Positions 1 to 9,400 are shown, counted from the first letter of the stretch. The stretch is 23,313 bases of DNA from Bacteroidales bacterium UBA5537 (GCA_002426025.1 DINP01000058.1:28086-51398), one strand, 5' to 3'. A program made the numbers and translations. Notes: a model not told the origin generated them from the letters alone.

Positions 1-1386
1 GAATTTTTTGCCTCTGACTATTTTCCTAAAATCTATGAATTTGCCGAAAAGCTTATCCTGAAAGGGAAAGCTTATGTTTGTGACCTATCAGCCGAACAGA
101 TTGCCACACAGAAAGGAACCCCTACACGACCGGGCCAGGAAAGCCCATACCGCAACCGTTCGGTAGAAGAAAACCTCGATTTATTCAGGCGTATGAAAGC
201 CGGTGAATTTCCCGATGGTAGCCGGGTGCTCAGGGCAAAAATTGATATGGCATCACCCAATATGCATTTGCGCGATCCCCTGCTCTACCGTATTATCCAT
301 ACCGATCATCACCGCACCGGCAATCAGTGGTGCATTTACCCGATGTACGATTTTGCTCACGGACAAAGCGACAGCATCGAAGGCATTACCCACAGTATTT
401 GCACCCTCGAATTCGAGGTACACAGGCCTTTATACGACTGGTGCATCCGCGAACTGGAAATTTTTGCCCCGAGGCAAATTGAATTTGCACGACTTAATAT
501 GACCTATACTGTTATGAGCAAGCGCAAATTGCTCGAACTGGTTAAAAACAATTTTGTAAGTGGCTGGGACGATCCACGGATGCCAACCATTTCGGGGCTT
601 CGCCGTAGGGGTTATACGCCAGAATCAATCCGCAATTTCTCTGATCTTGTGGGTGTTGCGAAGCGTGAAAATGTAATTGATGTTGGATTGCTCGAATTCT
701 GCATTCGTGAAGACCTGAATAAAACCTCCCCTCGAAAAATGGCTGTGATCAATCCTGTTAAATTGGTGATCTCCGACTACCCAGAAGGTAAGGTTGAAGA
801 AATGACAGCCATCAACAATCCTGAGGATCAGGAAGCCGGCACACGTAAAGTTGCTTTTTCCAGAGAACTTTACATTGAACGCGAAGATTTTATGGAGGAC
901 CCGCCAAACAAATTCTTCCGACTGGCGCCTGGCCGCGAAGTACGCCTGAAATACGCCTATATCATTAAATGTGAATCGGTCGTGAAAGATCCTGAGACAG
1001 GTGAAATCACTGAAATACATTGTACGCATGATCCCGAGACCCTGAGTGGCCGTGAACAGAGCAGCCGTAAGGTGAAAGGAACCCTGCATTGGGTGTCGGC
1101 TTCACACGCGATTAATGCTGAAATCAGACTTTATGACCGGCTTTTTCTGAGTGAAAATCCGGAAGATGTGCCAGAAGGCGAAGATTACAAAAACAATCTG
1201 AACCCTGATTCACTGAAAGTTGTAAACGGTTATGTTGAGGTATCTCTTTCGGGTATGAAATCACTAGACAAATTTCAGTTTGAACGCCTCGGTTATTTCT
1301 GCACCGACAAGGATTCAAAACCAGACAAACCGGTCTTTAATCGCATCGTTGCGCTTAAAGATTCATGGGCTAAGGCGAAAAATTAA
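1..1386 (+). CDS. glnS: Glutaminyl-tRNA synthetase, 5'-truncated by window edge
   Basis: This cytoplasmic class I aminoacyl-tRNA synthetase charges tRNA-Gln with glutamine. The frame is open from base 1 to the TAA at 1384-1386, giving 461 residues. Reading from base 1 yields recognisable GlnS sequence before the first internal Met at 193, including TPTRPGQESPYRNRSVEENL, so the gene began outside the window. By comparison with the E. coli enzyme roughly 95 N-terminal residues are missing, including the HIGH motif. Seen in the fragment are the LRAKIDMASPN and CIYPMYDFAHG segments, the second class I signature VMSKR at fragment residues 171-175, and WDDPRMPTISGLRRRGY, which follows it in GlnS. 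The beta-barrel anticodon-binding part follows to the end. A cognate tRNA-Gln gene lies 70 bases downstream. The presence of GlnS implies direct glutaminylation instead of, or in addition to, the GatCAB route. Confidence 0.97.
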   Translation, partial: EFFASDYFPKIYEFAEKLILKGKAYVCDLSAEQIATQKGTPTRPGQESPYRNRSVEENLDLFRRMKAGEFPDGSRVLRAKIDMASPNMHLRDPLLYRIIHTDHHRTGNQWCIYPMYDFAHGQSDSIEGITHSICTLEFEVHRPLYDWCIRELEIFAPRQIEFARLNMTYTVMSKRKLLELVKNNFVSGWDDPRMPTISGLRRRGYTPESIRNFSDLVGVAKRENVIDVGLLEFCIREDLNKTSPRKMAVINPVKLVISDYPEGKVEEMTAINNPEDQEAGTRKVAFSRELYIEREDFMEDPPNKFFRLAPGREVRLKYAYIIKCESVVKDPETGEITEIHCTHDPETLSGREQSSRKVKGTLHWVSASHAINAEIRLYDRLFLSENPEDVPEGEDYKNNLNPDSLKVVNGYVEVSLSGMKSLDKFQFERLGYFCTDKDSKPDKPVFNRIVALKDSWAKAKN

Positions 1387-1412
1387 GCGGGTATAAAGTT
1401 TTTCTGAAATTA

Positions 1413-1444
1413 TTGTAAGTTAAAAAAACATTTTACTACTTTTG
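1413..1444 (+). promoter_or_regulatory. Promoter of tRNA-Gln (Bacteroidota type)
   Basis: The -7 box TACTTTTG (1437-1444) matches TAnnTTTG exactly. A TTG at 1413-1415 lies 21 bases upstream and fits the -33 element. Transcription should begin about seven bases past the box, near 1451, just before the mature tRNA 5' end at 1457. The box is followed by CAGCCC, the same extension seen after the mnmG box. Confidence 0.75.
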
Positions 1445-1456
1445 CAGCCCGATAAT

Positions 1457-1529
1457 TGACCTATGGTGTAATTGGCAACACGTCTGATTCTGGATCAGAA
1501 GAGTCTAGGTTCGAGCCCTGGTAGGTCAA
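1457..1529 (+). tRNA. tRNA-Gln (anticodon CTG)
   Basis: A full cloverleaf can be folded by eye. The 7-bp acceptor stem is TGACCTA with TAGGTCA (1457-1463 and 1522-1528), and the D arm is GTGT/ACAC with loop AATTGGCA. The anticodon stem is TCTGA/TCAGA around loop TTCTGGA, with anticodon CTG at 1490-1492 reading CAG. The variable loop has five bases, and the T arm CTAGG/CCTGG encloses TTCGAGC. The weak U1-A72 end pair is a known identity feature of tRNA-Gln. The discriminator base is A (1529). CCA is not fully encoded, since ACAAG follows, so CCA must be added after transcription. The gene sits directly downstream of glnS, its charging enzyme, and has its own promoter and terminator. Confidence 0.96.
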
Positions 1530-1539
1530 CAAGCCAATT

Positions 1540-1576
1540 AAAAACCACTTGCATAAATCATTGCAGGTGGTTTTTT
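1540..1576 (+). terminator. Rho-independent terminator after tRNA-Gln
   Basis: A 14-bp stem pairs 1540-1553 (AAAAACCACTTGCA) with 1562-1575 (TGCAGGTGGTTTTT), with one G-T wobble and an 8-base loop. The 3' arm ends in a run of six T. It separates the tRNA from the convergent proX gene. Confidence 0.88.
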
Positions 1577-1704
1577 CATTCCGGCATTATTGGATTTTAC
1601 CCTGTGAAATTTCTGATTACTTTTTATCCTCAACAATCCTGAAAAGCCCTTCCCTGTTTGGTTTTATACGATTTTTTTTGCTTATATTGATTGAAAGTTA
1701 AAGA
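1577..1704. other. Convergent intergenic region, nothing recognised
   Basis: These 128 AT-rich bases lie between the tRNA-Gln terminator and the 3' end of proX, which faces it. I see no ORF of substance, no promoter box and no convincing hairpin terminating proX. The only feature is a run of T at about 1672-1679. Confidence 0.6.
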
Positions 1705-2202
1705 TCAATCATAAAGCGTTATGAAATCATATGTATTCTCCACAGTATCAAGGAATTTAATAAAGTCGGGGAAAGCAACTACCAGGGATGCAGTATTGAT
1801 ATTAGGATGGAAACTGATTTTTGGCAGCTGCTTAAGATTTTCATCTAAGAAGAGATGAATGTGATGATCTTTATCGTGAATCAATCCGAACGGAGAAACA
1901 GATCCGGGTTTAAGGCCAAGGTATTTTTCCATGCGCTGTTCCGAAGCAAAACTTAATTTTCCTTGCTTCAGTCTTTTTTCAAGGTCGTGAATATCCAGGG
2001 TCTGACGATGATCAAATATCACCAGATAGTGCCGATTACCTTTGTGATTGCGGAAAAACAGGTTTTTACAATGGGTTGTTTCTGAAATATCCTTCCAGTA
2101 TTGTACAGCAATATCAATGGTGGGCGCGGGAGGATGCTCATGATATTCAAACGGAATATTGAGCTCCGCCAGTTTCTGATAGAGTAGGGGATCGCCGTTC
2201 AT
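1705..2202 (-). CDS. proX: YbaK/ProX-family aminoacyl-tRNA deacylase (prolyl-tRNA editing type)
   Basis: The protein has 165 residues, the usual size for a free-standing YbaK/ProX editing domain, which in this family hydrolyses mischarged aminoacyl-tRNA (for ProX, Ala-tRNA-Pro). Seen: the N-terminal PLLYQKLAELNIPFEYHEHP segment, APTID, HCKNLFFRNHKGNRHYLVI with the conserved lysine K46 expected in the active site, the loop GSVSPFGL at 100-107, and HPN at 132-134. An upstream in-frame Met at 2343 is unlikely. The residues it would add are translated heptamer repeat, and the -7 promoter box at 2305-2312 lies inside that extension, so I place the start at 2202. The gene lies between tRNA-Gln and gltX in a translation-fidelity neighbourhood. 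The substrate is assigned by family only. Confidence 0.9.
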   Translation of the reverse strand: MNGDPLLYQKLAELNIPFEYHEHPPAPTIDIAVQYWKDISETTHCKNLFFRNHKGNRHYLVIFDHRQTLDIHDLEKRLKQGKLSFASEQRMEKYLGLKPGSVSPFGLIHDKDHHIHLFLDENLKQLPKISFHPNINTASLVVAFPDFIKFLDTVENTYDFITLYD

Positions 2203-2209
2203 TATATAA

Positions 2210-2272
2210 AGCTTTAAGTAAAAAGTTAAAAGCTCAAAGTAAAGAGTAAAGAGTAAAAAGTCTGAAGTAAAA
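2210..2272. repeat. Heptamer tandem repeat in proX leader
   Basis: A period-7 array of eight clear units covers 2217-2272 with consensus AGTAAAA/AGTAAAG. Units two, three and seven are diverged (AGTTAAA, AGCTCAA, AGTCTGA). A ninth degenerate unit, AGCTTTA, is at 2210-2216. On the proX strand the unit reads TTTTACT or CTTTACT. The array ends eight bases before the proX start codon and lies downstream of its predicted promoter, so it would be transcribed as part of the leader. Confidence 0.85.
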
Positions 2273-2304
2273 CTTTGTAAATGCCTGAAAATTCTGTTTA
2301 AATC

Positions 2305-2312
2305 CAAAGATA
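2305..2312 (-). promoter_or_regulatory. -7 promoter box of proX
   Basis: Read on the minus strand this is TATCTTTG, a perfect TAnnTTTG box. No good -33 TTG is seen about 20 bases upstream. Transcription would begin near 2298, giving a leader of roughly 95 bases that includes the heptamer array. Confidence 0.55.
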
Positions 2313-2390
2313 TATTCAATCTATTAGACTGGGTTGATAACACAACGTCAAATTTCGAACAAACGAATAGTTGTGATCTTCTTTGAGATA

Positions 2391-3911
2391 CTAACTTCCC
2401 AGCGTTTTAAGTGCCCTTTCAATTCTGCTTTGTGTTTCCTCTTTTCCAAGCACCGAGATGATGGCAGCAACACCGGGTCCAAAGCTACCACCCACAAGCA
2501 CCAGACGTAAGGTATTCATTACCTGCCCCATACCAAGTCCGTTTTCCTGGATAAAGGCTTTTAATGAATGGTCTATTTTCTCTGTTGAAAAATCATCAAT
2601 TCCAATTATTGAACCTGAAACCTGTTTTAAAATAGGCGGTATTTCAGGTTTCCAGAATTTCTGAACTATTTTTTCATCATAAGTTTCAGGCGCAATAAAG
2701 AAGAAATGCGACTGATCCCATAGATCAGGGATAAGCACTGCTCTGTCTTTTACCAGCCCTGCAACTTTAGTAAGAAAATTCATTTCAACAGCCAGTCCTT
2801 TTTCAGTAAGAATATCGCTCAACAGTTCTGCCACAGTAGCATCGGGCAATTGCGAAAGGTAATGATGATTAAACCATTTTGCCTTCTCGGGATCGAATTT
2901 TGAGCCCGATTTACCAACCCTTTCTATCGAAAAAGCCTGAACCAACTCGCCAAGACTGAATATCTCCTGCTCTGTGCCGGGATTCCATCCCAGCAGAGCC
3001 AACATATTCACAAAAGCATCAGGCAAATAACCCGACTCGCGATATCCTGAAGATATTTCCCCATTTTGCGGATCGGTCCATTTTAAAGGAAACACAGGAA
3101 AGCCCAGGCGATCGCCGTCACGCTTACTGAGTTTACCGTTGCCATCTGGCTTTAATAGTAACGGCAGATGCGCGAACTGCGGCGGTTCCCATCCCAGATA
3201 TCTGTATAGTAAAACATGCAACGGTGCCGAAGGAAGCCATTCCTCACCACGGATAACATGGGATATTTCCATCAAATGATCGTCAACAATATTTGCCAGA
3301 TGATAAGTAGGCATACCATCTGATTTGAACAGCACTTTATCGTCCAATCTGGAGGTATGTACATTTACCTCTCCACGGATAAGATCATTTATCGTAATTT
3401 CCTCATTTTCAGGGATCAGAATTCTGATAACATACGGATCGCCTGAGTTAAGCCTAATGTTGGTTTCTTCCTGGCTCAACGTCAGCGAATTAACCATTTC
3501 CATACGGGTAAATGCGTCGTATTGTGTTGTGGCTACACCTTTGGCTTTCAGGCGTTCGCGCATTTGGTCCAACTCTTCCGGAGTATCAAACGCATAATAA
3601 GCATGACCCTCGTTTATCAGTTGTTCAGCATAAGCCTTATACAGGTCTTTGCGCTCACTCTGTCGGTAAGGTGCGTGAGGACCACCTATACCAACTCCTT
3701 CATCATATTCAATCCCACACCACTTGAAAGATTCAATTATATAATCTTCTGCTCCGGGAACAAAGCGTGTTTGGTCGGTATCTTCAATACGCAGCAGGAA
3801 TTTCCCATTGTGCTTTCTGGCAAACAGGTAATTATACAGAGCTGTACGTACACCACCAATGTGTAACGGGCCGGTAGGGCTAGGGGCAAATCTTACACGA
3901 ACTTCTTTCAT
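2391..3911 (-). CDS. gltX: Glutamyl-tRNA synthetase
   Basis: This class I synthetase charges tRNA-Glu; the product also feeds tetrapyrrole synthesis in organisms using the C5 route. The protein is 506 residues, normal for bacterial GltX. Seen: RFAPSPTGPLHIGGVRTALYNYLFAR at residues 7-32 with the HIGH-type HIGG, RIEDTDQTR, the VIRGEEWLPSAPLH segment, and the KLSKR signature at 260-264. The helical anticodon-binding domain follows (WFNHHYL and onward). The frame stays open upstream to a Met at 3983, but MKEVRVRFAP beginning at 3911 is the normal N-terminus. A perfect -7 promoter box at 3932-3939 would lie inside the longer version. The gene is divergent from the adenylate cyclase gene and is followed by proX, which appears to have its own promoter. 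Confidence 0.97.
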   Translation of the reverse strand: MKEVRVRFAPSPTGPLHIGGVRTALYNYLFARKHNGKFLLRIEDTDQTRFVPGAEDYIIESFKWCGIEYDEGVGIGGPHAPYRQSERKDLYKAYAEQLINEGHAYYAFDTPEELDQMRERLKAKGVATTQYDAFTRMEMVNSLTLSQEETNIRLNSGDPYVIRILIPENEEITINDLIRGEVNVHTSRLDDKVLFKSDGMPTYHLANIVDDHLMEISHVIRGEEWLPSAPLHVLLYRYLGWEPPQFAHLPLLLKPDGNGKLSKRDGDRLGFPVFPLKWTDPQNGEISSGYRESGYLPDAFVNMLALLGWNPGTEQEIFSLGELVQAFSIERVGKSGSKFDPEKAKWFNHHYLSQLPDATVAELLSDILTEKGLAVEMNFLTKVAGLVKDRAVLIPDLWDQSHFFFIAPETYDEKIVQKFWKPEIPPILKQVSGSIIGIDDFSTEKIDHSLKAFIQENGLGMGQVMNTLRLVLVGGSFGPGVAAIISVLGKEETQSRIERALKTLGS

Positions 3912-3931
3912 ATCAAATTTCTTTAGAGGTG

Positions 3932-3939
3932 CAAAGATA
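3932..3939 (-). promoter_or_regulatory. -7 promoter box of gltX
   Basis: The minus strand reads TATCTTTG, followed by CACC, a perfect TAnnTTTG. Transcription would begin near 3925, about 14 bases before the chosen ATG at 3911. This decides the start against the upstream Met at 3983. No clear -33 TTG is visible. Confidence 0.65.
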
Positions 3940-4034
3940 ACAAAAGAGGCTACCTGACTTTTATACTTCGGCAAAACGGCCAATAATCAGGTTTCTTTTT
4001 GATTTTATTAACACTCTGTTGAGTTAATTTAATG

Positions 4035-4042
4035 TAACTTTG
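4035..4042 (+). promoter_or_regulatory. -7 promoter box of the adenylate cyclase gene
   Basis: TAACTTTG matches TAnnTTTG. The nearest TTG (4019-4021) is only 13 bases away, which is too close for a standard -33 element, so this rests on the -7 box alone. The leader would be about 48 bases. Confidence 0.5.
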
Positions 4043-4096
4043 TGGTAATTGTGGCGTTAAGCTTATAAAGACTAAATCATCAGGAATAAGTATAAT

Positions 4097-6274
4097 ATGG
4101 CAAACAAGCCTAAGGTGAGGGTTCGTATTCCAAAGTATCACATAGGGAGAATCTTTCTTTTCCCTATTTTGCTATACCTGATGCTGGTATTTCCGGTACT
4201 CGGGTTTATGCTGCTTAAGAGTTTTCCTGAGCTTAAAAACAGAAGTGTTTTCAAAAATACTGTTCAGATAGATACAACCCTTTCAAACCTGAAAACATTT
4301 GACACTTTAAACCCGGTAGCTCAGTTTAATTCGGGATATGAATTGGGAAAAACGATAGCCCTGACTAACAAAGACAGCCTTCTGCTAATTGCTGACAGTA
4401 TTACTCAGGCTGTTGAAGATGCGGAAAAAGATTCCTTAACATCTGGCGTTCAAGTTTCGTTTGGAAATAATAAGAAAAAGAGCACTTCCTCCGCTTTTTC
4501 CAACTCGATTTCCTTTCTTTTTAAGATTGTTATTCTATTTAGTACCATTGCCGGATTTGCCTTTAATATTCCTTTTAAACGCTATTTCCGGCGCAAGCGA
4601 AGGGGAAAATCAATTTCGCCCAAGCTCTACCGCTATTGCAGAAAATTCCTTCTCTATACCCCGCTTATAAATAGTGGTATCGTATTACTCGCGTTCAGTA
4701 TTGTGCATGGTATAATGATTTATCAGTTGCGCTCACCCGAATTTTTTTCAGATGCTCTTGGGCGGCGAATGTTCTCGAATTATCTTTTCATTTCACTGGT
4801 TGCATCTTTGCTGACGGTTCTATTTATCTACTTCTGGCAAAAACACAGGGTTCATATCCGCTACATTGAACATATTTTTACCCGCGATGAATTGCAGAAA
4901 CGCATTTTTGGTAAAAACCCAGGCAAGATACGTAACCGCCTGTATATTGCCAGCGCAATGACCACGCTTCTTCCGCTGACTATTGTTATGCTTTATCTGA
5001 TTTTAAGCCTTACACCAATAAAGGATATGGGAGATGTGAATGCAGGCGAAATGCGTATATTGCTTGGCCGGCTTTCTGATGTTATTGGTCCTGAAATAGA
5101 TCATTCCAAAGCTTCTGGCTATTCTAACTTGTATTATATCAGCGCTTTTGATAATGCCTTGATGTTCGGGGGGATTTTCAGCGGAATCTTTGTTTCATTC
5201 ATTTATATACTGTTTTTCGTTAACTGGTCAACTGCCGATATTGTGCGTCCGGTAAACGAATTGGTTGAAAGTATGCGTAAAACAGGCGAGGGCATGCTCG
5301 ATAATTACACCATAGTCAGGACCAATGATGAAGTTGGGGTGATGTCAGAAGGATATAATATGATGACATCGCGGCTCAGGGATTACATTTTTAAGATTTC
5401 AAGGATAAATGAAGCTTACAGTCGGTTTGTGCCCAGTCAGTTTCTCGAATTTCTTGGCAAAGAAGATATTGTTGATATTCAACTTGGTGATCAGATACAG
5501 AAAGAGATGACCGTAATGTTTTCCGATATACGGGGCTTTACTGATTTGTCGGAAGATATGTCGCCAAAAGAGAATTTCGACTTCATCAATCACTACCTTG
5601 GTTACATGGAACCAGTCATCCGGAAAAACAATGGTTTTATTGATAAATTTATTGGTGATTCTATAATGGCTCTGTTTCACGAAAAAGTTGACGATGCCAT
5701 TGCAGCAGCCATCGAAATGCGGCAAACACTTATCCGGTTTAATCTCGATCGCGTTGATCAGGGCAAACCAACCATTGATTCGGGCATTGGTATCCACACC
5801 GGAAATCTGATGCTTGGTGTAGTAGGAGGGGAGGGACGAATGGATGGAACGGTAATTTCAGATGCTGTTAACCTTGCTTCGCGGCTCGAGGGTTTGTCGA
5901 AAATTTATCGCACCTCAATAATTATCAGTGAGGATACTCTTATCAAACTCGAAGACCCTTCGAAATACAATTTCCGGTTCCTCGATATAGCCCGCGTGAA
6001 GGGAAAAAAAGAAGCTGTATATGTGTTCGAAGTATTAGACGGCGAACCTGAAGAGGTAAAATCCCTGAAAATTGAGACTAAAGCACTGTTTGGCAATGGA
6101 ATAGACCATTATAAAAACAAACGCTTTGAAGAGGCACTAAAAGTGTTTAGCGACATTGTTAAGATAAATCAGCGCGATTCAGTTGCTGCATTTTATGTAA
6201 ACCGATGTAAAACCAATATTCAAAAAGGAATTCCCGATGACTGGAATGGGATAGAGGTTTTTGATGCCAAATAG
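4097..6274 (+). CDS. Membrane class III adenylate cyclase with HAMP and C-terminal TPR-like region
   Basis: The predicted product is a 725-residue inner-membrane enzyme making cAMP from ATP. About six hydrophobic spans are visible (residues 18-41, 137-157, 183-210, 226-247, 282-305, 354-377), with a roughly 95-residue loop between the first two. A HAMP-like linker (about 378-432) begins IVRPVNELVESM. The cyclase domain spans about 468-650. Its metal-binding aspartates are D477 (MFSDIRGF) and D521 (KFIGDSIMALF). The purine-specifying pair is K517 and D589, which favours ATP over GTP, and the transition-state residues are N592 and R596 in DAVNLASRLEG. All catalytic positions are present, so it should be active as a homodimer. 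A TPR-like helical pair (about 661-705) follows. The ATG at 4097 is preceded by AGGA at modest distance. No cAMP receptor gene is in the window. The signal sensed is unknown. Confidence 0.9.
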   Translation: MANKPKVRVRIPKYHIGRIFLFPILLYLMLVFPVLGFMLLKSFPELKNRSVFKNTVQIDTTLSNLKTFDTLNPVAQFNSGYELGKTIALTNKDSLLLIADSITQAVEDAEKDSLTSGVQVSFGNNKKKSTSSAFSNSISFLFKIVILFSTIAGFAFNIPFKRYFRRKRRGKSISPKLYRYCRKFLLYTPLINSGIVLLAFSIVHGIMIYQLRSPEFFSDALGRRMFSNYLFISLVASLLTVLFIYFWQKHRVHIRYIEHIFTRDELQKRIFGKNPGKIRNRLYIASAMTTLLPLTIVMLYLILSLTPIKDMGDVNAGEMRILLGRLSDVIGPEIDHSKASGYSNLYYISAFDNALMFGGIFSGIFVSFIYILFFVNWSTADIVRPVNELVESMRKTGEGMLDNYTIVRTNDEVGVMSEGYNMMTSRLRDYIFKISRINEAYSRFVPSQFLEFLGKEDIVDIQLGDQIQKEMTVMFSDIRGFTDLSEDMSPKENFDFINHYLGYMEPVIRKNNGFIDKFIGDSIMALFHEKVDDAIAAAIEMRQTLIRFNLDRVDQGKPTIDSGIGIHTGNLMLGVVGGEGRMDGTVISDAVNLASRLEGLSKIYRTSIIISEDTLIKLEDPSKYNFRFLDIARVKGKKEAVYVFEVLDGEPEEVKSLKIETKALFGNGIDHYKNKRFEEALKVFSDIVKINQRDSVAAFYVNRCKTNIQKGIPDDWNGIEVFDAK

Positions 6275-6431
6275 CAAAATGATATCCGAAATTTATTTTA
6301 ACAGATGTCTCGCTATGTTTTTTCACAACAAAGAATAAGATCAAAAAACATGTGCTGGCTTTTTTCGTTTTAAAGTAATTATCAGAGACAGAAATTTCCG
6401 GAACCGAATAAATCCACGTTTCAAACCAAAG
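6275..6431. other. Intergenic region with a 9-bp inverted repeat
   Basis: These 157 bases separate the cyclase and DUF4175 genes. ATGTTTTTT (6315-6323) and AAAAAACAT (6343-6351) form a perfect inverted repeat with a 19-base loop. It is AT-rich and not followed directly by a T run, so it is a poor terminator. I see no TAnnTTTG box, so the source of DUF4175 transcription is unclear. Confidence 0.4.
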
Positions 6432-9400
6432 ATGAACGACAACTACAACATACTCATTGAAAAGCTCGATGCCTTTATCAGGAAATATTATACCAACCAA
6501 CTGATAAGGGGAGGGCTTTATAGTATTGCATTGCTTGCAGGATTTTTTCTAGTTTTTACGCTCCTGGAATCAGTAGCCTGGTTTTCTGTTTCAATCAGAA
6601 CGGCATTGTTTTACATCTACCTATTAGGAGCGACAGTAATACTTGTACGTTTCATAGCAATTCCTCTATTAAAATTATACAAAGCCGGCAAAAGAATATC
6701 GCATGAAATGGCTGCCGATATCATTGGCAAACATTTTTCTGAAGTTCGCGACTCTTTACTCAACACATTGCAACTCAAGGCACTGACCAACGATAATCCA
6801 ACAGAAAGAGAATTAATTCTTGCCGGAATCAATCAAAAAGCTGAACAGTTGAAACCGGTCCCCTTTGTTTCTGCCATAGACTTATCTAAAAACAGAAAAT
6901 ACCTTTATTATGCTCTGCCTCCTGTTTTAATCATTTCACTATTCCTGTTATTTTCGCCGAAAGCAATAACTGAACCAGGTAACCGCCTGATAAACCATTC
7001 ATTATCTTTTCAGAAACCACTTCCATTCAGCATCTCAATCAGCAATAAAGAATTAAAAGCTGTTCAGCAGGAAGATTTTACATTAAATGTCAAAGTTGAA
7101 GGAGAGGAAATTCCGGATCAGGTTTTTATTGTATTGGATGGTAATGAATACCGCATGGAAGCCAGCGATAAACTGAATTACTCCTATACTTTTAAAAAGG
7201 TTCAGAAAAATCAACAGTTCAATTTTCAGGCAGCAGGTCATTATACTACTGATTATGAACTAATTGTTCTTCCTAAACCCATCATTTTAAACTTCGATCT
7301 CGAACTTGCCTATCCGGCATATACCGGTCAAAAGCCTGAAGTACTTTCAAATACAGGTGATATTTCTATACCTCAGGGAACCAATGTTACCTGGAAGTTC
7401 TATACACGTGATACCCGATTTCTTACGCTAAAAACCGGCACAGAAATGCAGAAAATTGAGGTGAAAAACTCAAACACAGTCACTAGTTCAAAAAGATTAA
7501 TGAACCCAATACCTTTTTCTGTTAGTATAGAGAACGAATATATGCGCAGTTCTGACTCTATGTCATTCTTTATCAATGTTATACCAGACTTATATCCCAT
7601 TATTAATGTAGAAGAGTACCGGGATTCTGTTTACGATAACAGACTATATTTCAGAGGATTAATCAAAGATGATTATGGTTTCAGAAATATGGAATTCCGC
7701 CTGGCCCATAAAACTGAAACCGGAGAGAGCTCTGCTGAGACTTCAGTTCCGGTAGTTATTCAGAAAGAAAATGCCCAGCAACAGTTTTATCATTTCTTCG
7801 ATGTTGCTCAGGCCGGCCTTCAGCCAGGTGACGAAATTGAGTATTATTTTATTGTCTGGGATAATGATGGTGTGAATGGGAGTAAGTCATCACGTTCACA
7901 AAAGATGTCATTGAAAATTCCGACAAGGAAAGAGATTGAGGAAATGGTCAAGAAGAATCAGGAAAATACAAAAAGCGACCTTCAAAAAAGTATTGAGGAA
8001 GCACGTCAGATTCAAAAAGACATCAGCCAGCTGAATAAAAAGCTTATTGATAAAAAAACGCTTAATTATCAGGAGAAAAAACAGGTTCAGGATCTTTTAG
8101 AGCGCCAGAAAAAGTTGCAGAATGAGGTTGAAGAGATGAAGCTGCAGAATCAAAAGACGAATATGAAGGAGGCTCAGTATTCTGAAGTGGATGAATCAAT
8201 AGCAGAAAAGCAGCGCCAACTCGAAAAACTCTTTGAAGAGATCATGTCCGATGAGATGAAACAATTATTTGAAGAGCTTCAGCGCATGATGGAAAACCTT
8301 GATAAGGATAAACTGAACGAGGTGATGGATAAAATGAAATTTAGTGCTGAAGACATGGAGAAAGCCCTTGACCGCAATCTTGAGCTTTTCAAACAACTCG
8401 AATTCGAAAAAAAACTGACTGAAACGATAGATAAACTGAAACAGCTTTCGGAAGAAGAGAAAAAACTGGCAGAAAAAACAGATGAAGCTGATAAAAAAGA
8501 TCAGGAAAAACTATCACAGGAGCAGGATAAAATAAATCAGGCTTATGATGAGCTTAAAAAAGACCTGAAAGAATTAAATGAAATCAACAAAAAGCTTGAA
8601 GAACCCAATAATTTTAAAATTCCTGAGCAAAAGAAAGAGGATATTCAGAAAGATCTGGATGATTCAAAAGATAACCTGAAAGATAGCCAGATGAAAAAAG
8701 CGGCCAAATCTCAAAAAGACGCATCAAAAAAAATGGAAGAAATGAGCGATATGCTTTTTGAGATGCAACAGGAGATGGAAGAAGAGTCCTTAGGCGAAGA
8801 TATTGAATCTCTCAGAGCGATACTTGAAAATCTTGTTCGTATTTCTTTTGATCAGGAAGAGCTTATGGGGAAACTATCAACCATCAGCCGCAACGATCCG
8901 CAATATACCAACATACTCGACCAGCAAAAGAACATCAAAGATAATCTTGTAATGGTCGAAGATTCTCTCTATGCACTGAGCAAACGGCAATCAATGATCG
9001 AATCTTTTGTTAACCGTGAAATTTCTGCCATTAACGATAATGTAGATCAGGCCATGGTTGCTTTAAACAACCGGGTAATTCCAACTGCGATGGGAAAGCA
9101 GCAATTTGCCATGACTTCAGTAAACAATCTTGCCCTTATGCTTGCCGAATCAATGAAAAAGATGGAGCAAAACATGTCAATGAAATCTTCAGGAAAATCG
9201 GGAAAAAGTTGCCCCATGCCTGGACAGGGAAAACCTTCAGCGAAATCGATGCGCCAAATGCAGGAAAAGTTGAACCAGCAGATGGAGGCAATGAAAAAGA
9301 GTATGCAGGAAGGAAAAGGCGAAAAAGGAAAGAAAGGACAAAGTGGCCCCGGATCAATGAGCGAACAATTGGCAAGGATGGCTGCACAACAGGGAGCCTT

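Noticed and set aside
625..1089. 154-codon antisense frame within glnS
   Set aside because: It lies wholly within a strongly conserved synthetase gene and resembles no known family.
2217..2272. Heptamer array as a CRISPR-like repeat
   Set aside because: Units are 7 bp with no spacers and there are no cas genes nearby.
2203..2343. Longer proX start adding 47 residues
   Set aside because: The extension is translated heptamer repeat and contains the -7 promoter box; the family N-terminus begins at 2202.
2341..2375. CACAAC/GTTGTG inverted repeat downstream of gltX as a terminator
   Set aside because: The 6-bp stem has a 23-base loop and no T run on the minus strand.
3912..3983. Longer gltX start adding 24 residues
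   Set aside because: The promoter box at 3932-3939 lies inside it, and homologues begin at MKEVRVRFAP-like sequence.
6315..6351. Inverted repeat ATGTTTTTT/AAAAAACAT as a terminator of the cyclase gene
   Set aside because: The stem is almost all A-T, the loop is 19 bases, and no T run follows directly.
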